Below the pieces are notes generated by a model. It saw nothing but the letters and a program-made list of their open reading frames with translations, had not been told where the DNA came from and made no database searches. The position numbers and the translations under genes were made by a program. From Ignavibacterium sp. (GTDB lineage Bacteria; Bacteroidota; Ignavibacteria; Ignavibacteriales; Ignavibacteriaceae): DNA of 64,000 nt. The stretch covers positions 2,976,001 through 3,040,000 of the forward strand of contig NZ_AP026678.1 in assembly GCF_025998815.1 (NCBI RefSeq). The letters are read 5' to 3'. The first letter of the stretch is position 1, and each line of letters opens with the position of its first letter. Shown in pieces: positions 1 through 8,635 of this stretch.

Positions 1-1144
1 TCTGATTGATTGCAATATTATTTTTCATATTTAAGGTTATAGCAGATGCACTTATTCTTATTCCGGCAGAAGTAGTGGCTCCGGCAGTGCCTCCTGAATG
101 ATTTCCACCAACCAGAACTGTGTTATAAAAAATGTTTGCTGTGTAAGCATTGCTTCCACGAAAATCAATTCCGGCGATTGTTTGAGCATTCAGATTATCG
201 AGTGTATTTGAAATCATATTATTTTCAACGTTAAAAATCGTTCCTGCAGCAGGCCCGGCCGAATAAATTCCTCTTATGCTTGATGATGAAGTGGAAGTAG
301 TTTGCAAATCATATATCCAGTTCTTTCTTAAATCATATGTAGCCCCAGCCATGGTTGTCATAATAATTCCGGAAACAATTGTACTACTTACACCAACAGT
401 CTGATAAATTTTATTTGAGTCTGCTGTAAAGTTCATTCCACCGGAAACTACCCATATTCCCGCATAACCCCAGTTGAATATTTCGCATTGAGAAACTCTG
501 TTGTTATTGTTTGGAACAGTTGTAGAGCCAGCGATTCCCACTCCGCTTCTTCCACCTTCTATCTTACAATTAGTTATTAAGTTGCTATCGTTACCCGTTG
601 TAGTCGAAGTCCCAATAACAATAGCTCTTGGTCCGGCTGTGTTTTGAGTGTTATTCAGAACATGCACATACTTGATAACATTATTAGAAGCACCGTTTTG
701 TAACCATATTGAATTCGAATTTGTACCTGTAGTTGCCAGATTTTGAATTTTGAAATCGGGAGAATTGCCAACTCCTCCTGGTCTTCCATCAATAATAACA
801 TAATCTGCATCATTCAATATCAGAACTCCAGCTGTTGATGTTGCTGAAATTATTTCACCGGAATTTCCTGAAGCCGGCCGGATTGTGATCGTGTTTGTTG
901 CACTTGCGCCATCCTTGGCTCCAAGAGTAATAGGAATGGTTTCAGAGCTTTGATCATAAGCCGGAAGAATTTCAATTAAATAAGAATCGCTTAATGGAGT
1001 TGGAATAGCATTGTATGCTTCTGCAATTGATGCATGAGTACTTACAAGTGTTCCTCCACCAGTTCTCAATTCAACAGAGCCAGCTTGAGGAAAGATCGAG
1101 ATGGTGCATAAAAAAATAATGAGAAGTAAATAGATTTTTTTCAT
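1..1144 (-). CDS. Secreted right-handed beta-helix protein, C-terminus cut off by window edge
   Basis: The reading frame is open from an ATG at 1144 down to base 2 with no stop, so about 381 codons are present and the C-terminus lies outside the window. It starts with a signal peptide (MKKIYLLLIIFL, cleavage near FPQA). After that come short strand-like repeats rich in N, G, T and I, with phrases such as YVIIDGRPGG and NWGYAGIWV, typical of parallel beta-helix (pectate-lyase-like) surface proteins. A strong AGGAGGT Shine-Dalgarno site lies just upstream of the start. In this lineage such proteins often end in a T9SS sorting domain, but that end is not visible. Function beyond secreted/surface is unknown. 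Confidence 0.8.
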   Translation of the reverse strand, partial: MKKIYLLLIIFLCTISIFPQAGSVELRTGGGTLVSTHASIAEAYNAIPTPLSDSYLIEILPAYDQSSETIPITLGAKDGASATNTITIRPASGNSGEIISATSTAGVLILNDADYVIIDGRPGGVGNSPDFKIQNLATTGTNSNSIWLQNGASNNVIKYVHVLNNTQNTAGPRAIVIGTSTTTGNDSNLITNCKIEGGRSGVGIAGSTTVPNNNNRVSQCEIFNWGYAGIWVVSGGMNFTADSNKIYQTVGVSSTIVSGIIMTTMAGATYDLRKNWIYDLQTTSTSSSSIRGIYSAGPAAGTIFNVENNMISNTLDNLNAQTIAGIDFRGSNAYTANIFYNTVLVGGNHSGGTAGATTSAGIRISASAITLNMKNNIAINQ

Positions 1145-1291
1145 AGTACCTCCTGAAATAATTTGTGATTGTTAGCCCAGAAAATTCGATGAGTCTTTAC
1201 TTAAATATGTATATACAATATTTATTTAGCAAGAAAAAAATAATATTGAAGAAAAATTTTGATAATATATAAATTGCTTCAAAAGATATGA

Positions 1292-2761
1292 TTATCTGAA
1301 AATATTCCCGACACCGAGTATGTAATTCGGATCAAGTTCTTTCTTTATCGCTTTCATCCGTTCAACTATCGCTTTTCCGAACATATCAAGCAAATATTCA
1401 GTTTTAATTTTACCAATTCCATGCTCGGCAGATACTGTGCCTTTGAGCTCAATTGCTTTAAGACAAATCTTTCGGTAAAGTTCTTTACCACTTAGAAATT
1501 CATTTTCATTTTTTGGCAGGATGTTTAAATGAAAATGTGAATTACCAAGATGACCATACAAAACAAAATCTATATTTGATGTTGACATTAAATTAATCAG
1601 GAAATGATAAAAGTTTTTCATTTCATTATCAGGCACGGCAACATCAGTTCCGAGCTTTCTGAAATTGTTTCTTGTAATGTATTCGTTCACTTTCCAGGAA
1701 ATTGCGTGACGAAATTCTTCTATTTGTTTTCTCTCTGATTCATTGGTAGCAAACCATATTTTTTCTTCATCAATATTATATTCTGAGATTAATGAAAACC
1801 ATTTCTCAATTAGTTTATCTTCAGTGGAAAGAGTTGCTTCCTGTTCAAACCAAACAGCTGCATTTGATTTCAGCGGAATGTTCGGGAAATCAAAAGATAA
1901 AAATTTTAATGAATTGCTATCAAAAAATTCCAATGCCAGAGCATCAATTTCATCAGAAAGATTTTTTGCTCTGGTTTGAAAAGAAATATCTCTCGCTCTG
2001 TCAACAAAGTTTATTGCATCAATTTCATCTTTAAAGAAAGCAACCATTGAAATTATTCTTTCAGGATAAGGAAGAATTTTTAATTTAATTTTTGTAAATA
2101 CTCCAAGTGTTCCTTCCGAACCGATGAATAAATCAATTGCATCCATTTTTGGTCTGATAAAATAACCGGAAGCATTTTTCGTTACAGGAAGATTTATTTC
2201 AGGAAGGTCGAGTGAAATTTCTTTTCCTGATTTTGTTGTGAGATTTAATTTATTTCCTTTTGCTAAAACTTCTCCCCGTTTGAGATAAATCTCATCGCCA
2301 TCTGATAAAATTATTTCAAGCTCCAGAATAAAATTTCTCGTTGCACCATATTTAAATGTTTTTGCGCCAGAAGCATTCGTTGCAACAGTTCCACCAATAA
2401 AACAATTTTTTTCTGTCGGGTCGGGAGGATAAAAGCGGTTAACTTTTTTTAACTCATCGAGTAAGTGAGAAAGGTAAACTCCAGGTTCAACGATTACATA
2501 ATTTTCTTCGGTGTTGATTTCAATAATATGATTTAGTTTCTCTGTTGAAACAACAATTCCTTCTTCCGGAACCCTTGCGCCGGTTAAACCTGTGCCTGCA
2601 CCGGCGATAGTTACTTTTGTTTTCTGTTCATTTGCTTCTTTGAGAATTTTTCTCAGCTCTTCTTTGTTCTGAGGGATATAAACTGCTTCACAACTTCCTT
2701 TATAATTTGAAGCATCAGTCAGATAGTTCTGTAATTCGTCTTGTTTGGTTTTAATTATCAT
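1292..2761 (-). CDS. FAD-binding oxidoreductase, GlcD / D-lactate dehydrogenase type
   Basis: A 489-aa protein of the PCMH-type FAD-linked oxidase family, close to the usual GlcD length. The N-terminal half holds the FAD-binding signature (GAGTGLTGARVP near residue 53) and FIGSEGTLGVFT near residue 213. The C-terminal half has the family motifs YGHLGNSHFHLN and SAEHGIGKIKTEYL, which carry the catalytic and metal-binding histidines. It most likely oxidises a 2-hydroxy acid such as D-lactate or glycolate and passes electrons to a quinone or Fe-S partner; the exact substrate cannot be read from sequence. No GlcE/GlcF partner is adjacent. Its ATG overlaps the upstream glycosyltransferase gene by 11 bases, so the two are probably translationally coupled. 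Confidence 0.88.
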   Translation of the reverse strand: MIIKTKQDELQNYLTDASNYKGSCEAVYIPQNKEELRKILKEANEQKTKVTIAGAGTGLTGARVPEEGIVVSTEKLNHIIEINTEENYVIVEPGVYLSHLLDELKKVNRFYPPDPTEKNCFIGGTVATNASGAKTFKYGATRNFILELEIILSDGDEIYLKRGEVLAKGNKLNLTTKSGKEISLDLPEINLPVTKNASGYFIRPKMDAIDLFIGSEGTLGVFTKIKLKILPYPERIISMVAFFKDEIDAINFVDRARDISFQTRAKNLSDEIDALALEFFDSNSLKFLSFDFPNIPLKSNAAVWFEQEATLSTEDKLIEKWFSLISEYNIDEEKIWFATNESERKQIEEFRHAISWKVNEYITRNNFRKLGTDVAVPDNEMKNFYHFLINLMSTSNIDFVLYGHLGNSHFHLNILPKNENEFLSGKELYRKICLKAIELKGTVSAEHGIGKIKTEYLLDMFGKAIVERMKAIKKELDPNYILGVGNIFR

Positions 2762-4067
2762 CAGAAAATCTTTCTCTCAAAATCTTTCTTAAAAATAATA
2801 AATATTGTTTTTGAATCTTTATGTCCGGTATTTCTGAATCACGATGAAGATTGGATTTTATTTTCAACCATTGAAGAAGAAGATCAACCGCATCAAACAA
2901 ATTGATATTTGGAAATCCATTGTCTCTGAGATAGTGAATCAGTTTAAGTGTTCTGAATGCATCGAACCAGTAAATTTTTTGTTTCTGAATCTCTTCTGCC
3001 GATTGATTATTCTTTAATATTCTTTCCCAATCTCTTTCAAAATTCTGACTTATTAAAAAGTAGTAAAGTCCGGAATTAATTTCTTTTGCTTTATTAAGAA
3101 TGCTTTTTGTATCACTAACATTATCAGATGAAAAATAGTTTAACCAATTCTTTAATATTTTAAATGATTCAGGATTATACCCAACATACTCATCTTGCTT
3201 TTTACTTAAATGTCTTGTAATTCTTTGTCCTGTTCCAAAAGGAACACGCCAGGATTTTCTTGATGAAGGAAATACAAGTGGTTCTGAAACAGTAGAAATC
3301 TTTTCAAGTTTTGCAAGCTTCTCTAAAAAGTAATAATCTTCACCGGCTTTTCTTTTATTCATTCCGCCGGCTTTTATGTATGATTGCACATCACAAATGA
3401 TTGTTGAACCAATTGTGTGATAATCATAATATGATTTTGCAAACTTCAACCCCAAACGATGATATCGCAGAAAAATTTCATAGCAAATAATTGCTTCAGC
3501 TTCAGGGGAATCTTCCGAATAAAGATGTTCATATTCAATCACAGCAGAGTGCAAATCTTTTTTGTGGAATTCTGATGTAACTTTCAAAAGATAATCAGAG
3601 CTAACGGTGCAATCGGCATCAAGAAAGAAAATGATTTTTTTACTGTCAGAACTATAATCAAATTTTTTTAATGCTAAATCACAACCAATTTTTCTTGCTA
3701 AACCAACTCCTGCAAATTTATCAGGCAATTCTTTCCCTTTTGAAGCTGCATCAATGAATGAGAGATTAAGATTACCTTTATAGCTTTTTAGTAATTGAAT
3801 TGTTCTTTTATTATTTGATTTAATTTCATCATCAGAACTTACGGAGTTGTTAATAACAACGAGTACTAATGTTTTATTGAGCAAAGTTACATCGTTCTGT
3901 TCTAATGATTTCAGACAATTAGGAAGTTGTTCAAGTTCTGCAAGCGAAGGAATGACAATGACATTTTCAAAAAGTTTTTTGTAATCATTAGAAATTATCC
4001 AGGCATGAAAAAAAAATTTTTTCAGATATCTTTCAACAAAGTCCGGAAGTTTATCAAACGAATTCAT
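2751..4067 (-). CDS. Glycosyltransferase family 2-like protein
   Basis: About 438 aa from the preferred ATG at 4067; the frame extends upstream to 4133, but that would overlap miaA by 80 bases, whereas 4067 gives a 14-base overlap. GT-A fold features are visible: an N-terminal strand with VIVIPSLAE followed by ELEQLPNCLKSL, and the metal/nucleotide-sugar motif FFLDADCTVSSDYLL around residue 150. A later GEDYYFLEKLAKL segment resembles the acceptor-side acidic motif of GT2 enzymes. No transmembrane anchor is evident. Donor and acceptor are unknown. It lies between miaA and the FAD oxidase with overlaps on both sides, so it is probably in one operon although the functions are unrelated. Confidence 0.75.
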   Translation of the reverse strand: MNSFDKLPDFVERYLKKFFFHAWIISNDYKKLFENVIVIPSLAELEQLPNCLKSLEQNDVTLLNKTLVLVVINNSVSSDDEIKSNNKRTIQLLKSYKGNLNLSFIDAASKGKELPDKFAGVGLARKIGCDLALKKFDYSSDSKKIIFFLDADCTVSSDYLLKVTSEFHKKDLHSAVIEYEHLYSEDSPEAEAIICYEIFLRYHRLGLKFAKSYYDYHTIGSTIICDVQSYIKAGGMNKRKAGEDYYFLEKLAKLEKISTVSEPLVFPSSRKSWRVPFGTGQRITRHLSKKQDEYVGYNPESFKILKNWLNYFSSDNVSDTKSILNKAKEINSGLYYFLISQNFERDWERILKNNQSAEEIQKQKIYWFDAFRTLKLIHYLRDNGFPNINLFDAVDLLLQWLKIKSNLHRDSEIPDIKIQKQYLLFLRKILRERFSDDN

Positions 4068-4962
4068 AATTACTTTGTATAATTTCTTTTGCTTTATTGA
4101 AATCAGCTTCATTAAGCCAGAATATCTGTACACCTTCTCTTTCCATTTTTCTGAACCAGGTCATTTGTCGTTTTGCAAATGTGCAGATTGCTTTGTACAG
4201 ATCGTTTTTCATCTGCTCAAATGAAATCTTACCGATTAAATATTCAGTTATGAATTTATATTCCAAGCCAAGGCGAATTAATCTTTTCGGTTCAATATTT
4301 TTATTCAACAGTGCTTCTACTTCCTGAATCATTCCTTCTTTCAATCTTTTTTCAAGTCGCTCTTTTATTCTTTTCTTCACTACATCTCTACCGGGATTTA
4401 TTCCAATATTCAAAGAATGAATCTCTACTTTATTCTCAACCGGCTTTTGTGCCTTTGCTACAATAATTGCCTGAATAATTCTTTCTTTCGATTCAAAGTC
4501 AGTTATATTATGCGGAGTCGGATTTAATTCGAGTAAAATCTTTTTTAATTCATCATAAGATTTTTGTTGAAGAGAACTCCTAAACTCCTTTTCATTTTCA
4601 ACTTCTTTCAAATCATAATTTTGAATTATTGAACTGAGATAAAGTCCTGTTCCGCCAACTAGAAACGGTGTTTTATGATTTGCTTTTATCTGATGATAGT
4701 AATTGAAAAAATTTTTGTAGAAATCGAATAAATTAAATTCTTCGGGAAGTTCTGTAATATCAATCAAATGATAATTAATTAATTTTCCTTCAACCACATA
4801 ATCATTTAAATCTTTTCCTGTTCCAATGTCGAGATTTCTGTAAACCTGGCGTGAATCAGCAGAAATAATTTCGCCGTTAAAATGATGTGCAAGCTGAGCG
4901 GCAAGTTTTGTTTTGCCAACAGCAGTCGGTCCGAGTATTGTGATTAAATTGTAATTCATCAA
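4054..4962 (-). CDS. miaA: tRNA dimethylallyltransferase MiaA
   Basis: MiaA transfers a dimethylallyl group to N6 of A37 in tRNAs that read codons starting with U. The 302-aa length is normal for the family. The P-loop GPTAVGKT lies at residues 11-18, followed by the family motifs SADSRQVYRNLDIGTGK and GGTGLYL, and the C-terminal FAKRQMTWFRK that contacts tRNA. Two consecutive Met codons begin the frame and either may be used. It follows the sensor-like gene with a 24-base gap. A miaE gene encoding hydroxylation of the product of this pathway is found at 50.4 kb. Confidence 0.96.
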   Translation of the reverse strand: MMNYNLITILGPTAVGKTKLAAQLAHHFNGEIISADSRQVYRNLDIGTGKDLNDYVVEGKLINYHLIDITELPEEFNLFDFYKNFFNYYHQIKANHKTPFLVGGTGLYLSSIIQNYDLKEVENEKEFRSSLQQKSYDELKKILLELNPTPHNITDFESKERIIQAIIVAKAQKPVENKVEIHSLNIGINPGRDVVKKRIKERLEKRLKEGMIQEVEALLNKNIEPKRLIRLGLEYKFITEYLIGKISFEQMKNDLYKAICTFAKRQMTWFRKMEREGVQIFWLNEADFNKAKEIIQSNYEFV

Positions 4963-4986
4963 CAGGGAAAATAAATCCCTGCAACT

Positions 4987-6963
4987 TTAATTTGAAGTAA
5001 CCGGAATACTAATAATGAAGATAACTCCGCCATTACTTTTTTCAGCAACATTAAAGTTTGCATTCATTGCTTTCAGGAAAAAGTCAGCTATGTCTAAACT
5101 TAAATCACCTCTTGAAACAAGCGGGAATCTTTCCGGTTGTTGAAATTTGCCTTCGTTGTAAATTCTTATCTGAACTTCTTTGCCAAGATATTCTGTACTG
5201 AAAAATATTTTTCCACCTGAAGGTAGTTCTGAACTTGCATATTTAATCAGTTCATAAATTGCAACATGAAATTTTCTTGGATCAATATTAACAGTACAGT
5301 TCTGAGCAAACTTTTTATAAAGCTTTATGTTTTTTGATTCAACAAATTCAGATAGTAAATCAAGAATGTTGTTTAATAAATCATTTAACTGTACAGAAGT
5401 TTTTCTAATGTTAGATTTTTTTTCAGCAAAGTCAGAAGTAGATTGAAGAAGATCGAGAACAGAATTTGCCTGCATTGTAAGTAATGTTATCACTCTTTTT
5501 ATTTCGTCGGGAATATCAAATCGTGAAATAATGCTTGTGTAATGTTTTATTGTAAGCATCGGGGATTTAATATCGCCAAGCAAAAATTTAGATACATCTC
5601 CAATCACACTTAAATGTTTCTTGGATTCGATAAGCGATAGTTGTTTTGAAAGCAGAATACTTTCGCCAGCAAGGATGCTGTAAATCTTTAACTGCCTTAT
5701 GAAATTTTCTGAAAGAGTTTCTTCATTAAATGATAAAGTTGCAAATCCTTGCAGGTCGAGTTGATTGTCCAGCAGTGGAAGATAAATAACATTTGAAGCC
5801 GGGAATTCAAATGGATTATCGAAACTACCTATATATCTTGCATCGCTTTCAGGATTTGGGACGAATATTAATTTTTTAGAAGATGCTGCTTTTCCCGTAA
5901 TTCCATCCGGTAACTTAACAGAAGGAATTTCGGTTTTGCCACCGATGTTATACTCAGGAATTAATTCTGATTTCTTTTCATCATAAAGAAAAATTAATCC
6001 TCGATCTGAACCGGTAAGCAAAAGAAAATTTTTCAATATGGATTGAACTGTTAAATCAAGATTTTGATTTGCACTAATCTGGTTGAGAATAAGATTAAAA
6101 TTTTTCAGACTGATTTTTTCTTCAAGAATTGGTTCAAGTTCTTCTTCAACAGGAACTATTTTTGCTTGCTCTTCTTCCTCCTTTTGTTCTTCTTGTTCTT
6201 GAGCTACATCGTTTATTTCCTCTTTAAATTCAACATCAGGATTGTTTTCATAAACGAAATCTGCATCAAGAAAGGTTTCATCTTCATTTTGATTATATAA
6301 TTCAAAATCTTCTTCCGGATCTATTTCCTGAAATTCAGTTTCCGGTTCTGATTTTTTTTCTTCGACTTTTATTTCATCATTATGATAAATTTCTTCGAAC
6401 TCATCAAGCTCTTTAAGATAATCCGGAAGTTCAATCTTCTCTTTTCCATTATTGTTATTTTCTTCAGCAACAGGTTGAGTATTATTTTCAACATCAACCA
6501 ATTCATCTTTTGTTTCTTCGTTTTGAATGGGTTGTTCTTCATCCGGACTTTCTGAAATGAAATCTTCTTCAGTGAGATTAGTAAAATCAATTATGTTTTG
6601 TTTTATGGTTGGAATATTCTTCAAAAGATTTTCAAAATCCTGTTTACTGATTTTATAAACAGTTGAATCAGTTTCAGCCATTGCTGAAGATGTTCGGTTG
6701 GATTTTTTTATAATTTCTTTTTCACCAAAGAATTCATTCTCCCTTCTGAATTGTAATTTCTTAACACCATTTTCTTTAATCTTAATTTTTCCTGAAACAA
6801 CCAGATAAACAAAATTACTTTCTTCACCACTTTCATAAATGATTTCGCCTTCCTTAAAATCCTCATACAATTTTCCGTTAAGATTTACTGGAAGGGAATT
6901 ATTTTTTATTCCGTTAAAAAGAATATTCAGAAAAATTGAATCGTTATTTTTTGTGGCAATCAT
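4987..6963 (-). CDS. Cyclic-nucleotide-binding / GAF protein with degenerate histidine-kinase core
   Basis: A 658-aa soluble protein. Residues about 20-130 form a cNMP-binding domain (YLVVSGKIKIKENG, FFGEKEIIKK). Residues about 140-275 are a very acidic Glu/Asp-rich linker. Residues about 280-430 look like a GAF domain (GSDRGLIFLYDE). The rest has the layout of a DHp plus HATPase core, but the H-box reads GDIKSPM where active kinases have HELRTPL, so the phosphoacceptor His is absent. The N-box reads ELIKYASSELPSG, and no G1/G2 glycine boxes are recognisable. It therefore looks like a scaffold or allosteric sensor rather than an active kinase. It is divergent from the ECF sigma gene across 170 bases. 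Confidence 0.75.
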   Translation of the reverse strand: MIATKNNDSIFLNILFNGIKNNSLPVNLNGKLYEDFKEGEIIYESGEESNFVYLVVSGKIKIKENGVKKLQFRRENEFFGEKEIIKKSNRTSSAMAETDSTVYKISKQDFENLLKNIPTIKQNIIDFTNLTEEDFISESPDEEQPIQNEETKDELVDVENNTQPVAEENNNNGKEKIELPDYLKELDEFEEIYHNDEIKVEEKKSEPETEFQEIDPEEDFELYNQNEDETFLDADFVYENNPDVEFKEEINDVAQEQEEQKEEEEQAKIVPVEEELEPILEEKISLKNFNLILNQISANQNLDLTVQSILKNFLLLTGSDRGLIFLYDEKKSELIPEYNIGGKTEIPSVKLPDGITGKAASSKKLIFVPNPESDARYIGSFDNPFEFPASNVIYLPLLDNQLDLQGFATLSFNEETLSENFIRQLKIYSILAGESILLSKQLSLIESKKHLSVIGDVSKFLLGDIKSPMLTIKHYTSIISRFDIPDEIKRVITLLTMQANSVLDLLQSTSDFAEKKSNIRKTSVQLNDLLNNILDLLSEFVESKNIKLYKKFAQNCTVNIDPRKFHVAIYELIKYASSELPSGGKIFFSTEYLGKEVQIRIYNEGKFQQPERFPLVSRGDLSLDIADFFLKAMNANFNVAEKSNGGVIFIISIPVTSN

Positions 6964-7031
6964 TTACTTGTATTCCTGTTAATATTTATTAAATACATCA
7001 AATTTTGGCAAAATTTAAGCCATTAAGTTGA

Positions 7032-7062
7032 TTGACAGAAGTCAAGAAAAACCGCTTAAAAT
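7032..7062 (+). promoter_or_regulatory. Candidate promoter for the ECF sigma operon
   Basis: TTGACA at 7032 is followed after 18 bases by TTAAAA (7056), about 70 bases before the sigma gene start. Only the -35 box is a perfect match, so this is a weak prediction. An ECF sigma gene might instead use its own promoter type. Confidence 0.25.
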
Positions 7063-7133
7063 AGGTTCATAATAAAATTATTTGGTATTTTTACACAAAA
7101 AGAAACCAAATTTTTCCTAAATCATCTTACGCA

Positions 7134-7700
7134 ATGGAAGAAAAAGAATTAGTAGAACTTGCTAAAAATGGTGACAGAAAAGCGCTTGCAAAACTTGTAA
7201 AAGATCACGAACAAACAGTTTATAATTTTGCTTTTAAGATTTGTCGCGACCGTGAAAAAGCTGAAAATATAATGCAGGAAACTTTTCTGAGTATGGTAAA
7301 ACACTTAAATCAGTTTGATGGAAACTCAAAACTTTCAACCTGGTTATACAGAATAGTTTCCAACCACTGTTTGATGCAAGCGAGAAAAGAAAAAAACAGA
7401 TACTTTGTTTCGATAAATGAAGATAATGAAGATGATCTTTATGAAGATAGATATGTTGCTGACTGGAGCAGAATTCCGAATCTTAATGTTGAAAACGATG
7501 AACTAAGAAGAATACTTGATGAATCAATAGATAAACTTGCACCGGATTACAGAGTTGTTTTCTTACTTCGTGATGTTGAAGGTTTATCTACTGAAGAAAC
7601 CGCAAAGGCAACAGATTTATCTGTTCCTGCAGTTAAATCAAGATTACACAGAGCAAGAGCATTTTTAAGAAAAGAATTAAATGAGGCATTCAGCCGATGA
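7134..7700 (+). CDS. ECF-family RNA polymerase sigma factor
   Basis: A 188-aa sigma-70 family protein with only regions 2 and 4, the ECF layout. Region 2 spans about residues 22-88 (QTVYNFAFKICRDREKAENI, then NSKLSTWLYRIVSNHC). Region 4 spans about residues 130-183 (FLLRDVEGLSTEETAKATDL, SVPAVKSRLHRARAFLRKEL), the DNA-binding helix-turn-helix for the -35 element. The gene overlaps the downstream zinc-finger anti-sigma gene by four bases (ATGA), a standard sigma/anti-sigma arrangement. The signal it responds to is not known; the neighbouring periplasmic rhodanese hints at sulfur or redox stress, which is inference only. Confidence 0.93.
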   Translation: MEEKELVELAKNGDRKALAKLVKDHEQTVYNFAFKICRDREKAENIMQETFLSMVKHLNQFDGNSKLSTWLYRIVSNHCLMQARKEKNRYFVSINEDNEDDLYEDRYVADWSRIPNLNVENDELRRILDESIDKLAPDYRVVFLLRDVEGLSTEETAKATDLSVPAVKSRLHRARAFLRKELNEAFSR

Positions 7701-7942
7701 GTAAAGAAAATCCAAATTGCAAAGAAGTTATGCAGCACATTTGTGAAAGTTTAGGTGAAGACCTGAACTCTGAAAAATGTATTGCAATAAAACATCATCT
7801 TGATAATTGTTCAGGATGTCAGAGTTATTTTAAAACCGTTGAACTTACAATTGATCTTTACAAAAAATACAATGTTGAGATTCCTCAGGATGCTCACAAA
7901 CGATTAATGAATTTTCTGAACCTTTCGGACTGCGACGAATAA
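7697..7942 (+). CDS. Soluble zinc-finger (zf-HC2) anti-sigma factor
   Basis: An 81-aa protein with the ZAS/zf-HC2 metal motif H-x3-C-x2-C at His34, Cys38 and Cys41, plus Cys28 and Cys8 nearby as possible extra ligands. There is no transmembrane segment, so unlike many anti-sigma factors it is cytoplasmic, as in RsrA/ChrR-like redox or metal-sensing ZAS proteins. Its start overlaps the sigma factor stop by four bases, which fits stoichiometric translation. It is expected to hold the upstream ECF sigma factor inactive until the zinc site is disturbed. Confidence 0.82.
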   Translation: MSKENPNCKEVMQHICESLGEDLNSEKCIAIKHHLDNCSGCQSYFKTVELTIDLYKKYNVEIPQDAHKRLMNFLNLSDCDE

Positions 7943-7956
7943 TTAAAGGAACTTAA

Positions 7957-8346
7957 ATGAAATTATCTGCGTTATTCACATTATTCATAATTTTAACTTT
8001 CAATATGTTTGCACAATCAACTTCTGATGTACCTTCAATAAACATAGATGAATTTATAAATCTGATTGAGAAGGATTCATCTGTAATCATTCTCGATGTA
8101 AGAACTCCTGCTGAACTAGCCGGACCATTAGGTAAAATTAATAAAGCAATAAACATCCCAATTCAGGAATTGCCTGACCGGATAGATGAATTAAAACCTT
8201 ATAAAGACAAACAGATCTACGTAATCTGCCGAACTCAGAATCGCTCTTATGCATCTTCACAGTTCTTAAATAAAAACGGATATAAGTCGATTTATGTTAC
8301 CGGAGGAATGACAGAATACTACAATAAAAAAAATCTGAATAAATAG
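7957..8346 (+). CDS. Exported rhodanese-domain protein
   Basis: A 129-aa protein with an N-terminal signal peptide (MKLSALFTLFIILTFNMFAQ) and a single rhodanese domain. Family motifs are visible: the CH2A-like VIILDVRTPAELAGPLGKI and the active-site loop VICRTQNRS with its catalytic Cys near residue 92. It follows the anti-sigma gene with a 14-base gap and an AAAGGA ribosome site. It probably acts in the periplasm as a sulfurtransferase or persulfide carrier. Co-transcription with an ECF sigma factor suggests it is part of, or reports on, that regulon. Confidence 0.85.
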   Translation: MKLSALFTLFIILTFNMFAQSTSDVPSINIDEFINLIEKDSSVIILDVRTPAELAGPLGKINKAINIPIQELPDRIDELKPYKDKQIYVICRTQNRSYASSQFLNKNGYKSIYVTGGMTEYYNKKNLNK

Positions 8347-8635
8347 ATTTAGAAAATTTAAACCTTCCGCAGTAGCAAATTTCTTTTGTGGTTGTATTTC
8401 CGATATTTTTTTAATGACCTTAAAATAAATTTTCTGAACTAATTTTATAATTAGTGTTGTTTCTCAGTCATTGTATGTGGCTAATAATTGCCCTTTAATT
8501 ATGACATAAGTAATTGGTAATTAAAGCACGGACAACTATTTTTGACAAAATTTTTGAGAGAATTAGTTATAGCATAATTGTTACACTTTCCAGGAAATTA
8601 AAAATGTTGAAACATAACACTCAGCGGAGGTCCGC
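8347..8635 (+). promoter_or_regulatory. 289-base intergenic region upstream of the outer-membrane operon
   Basis: No gene, RNA or clear terminator was recognised here. TTGACA at 8542-8547 precedes TAGTTATAG at 8564-8572, a poor but possible promoter with a spacer of 16-19 bases depending on the -10 chosen. The long leader could carry regulation of the receptor operon; nothing stronger can be supported. Confidence 0.3.
8624..8635 (+). promoter_or_regulatory. Ribosome-binding site inside a perfect small dyad
   Basis: The 12 bases just before the ATG read GCGGAGGTCCGC. GCGG (8624-8627) can pair with CCGC (8632-8635), leaving AGGT of the Shine-Dalgarno sequence in a four-base loop directly against the start codon. 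The site decides the start at 8636 and might limit translation. Confidence 0.5.

Noticed and set aside
4068-4133. Earlier in-frame start for the glycosyltransferase
   Set aside because: It would overlap miaA by 80 bases with no ribosome site; the ATG at 4067 is more natural.
6064-6300. Open frame on the plus strand encoding a Phe/Leu-rich hydrophobic peptide
   Set aside because: It is the antisense image of the Glu/Asp-rich linker (GAA/TTC codons) of the pseudokinase gene, with no ribosome site.
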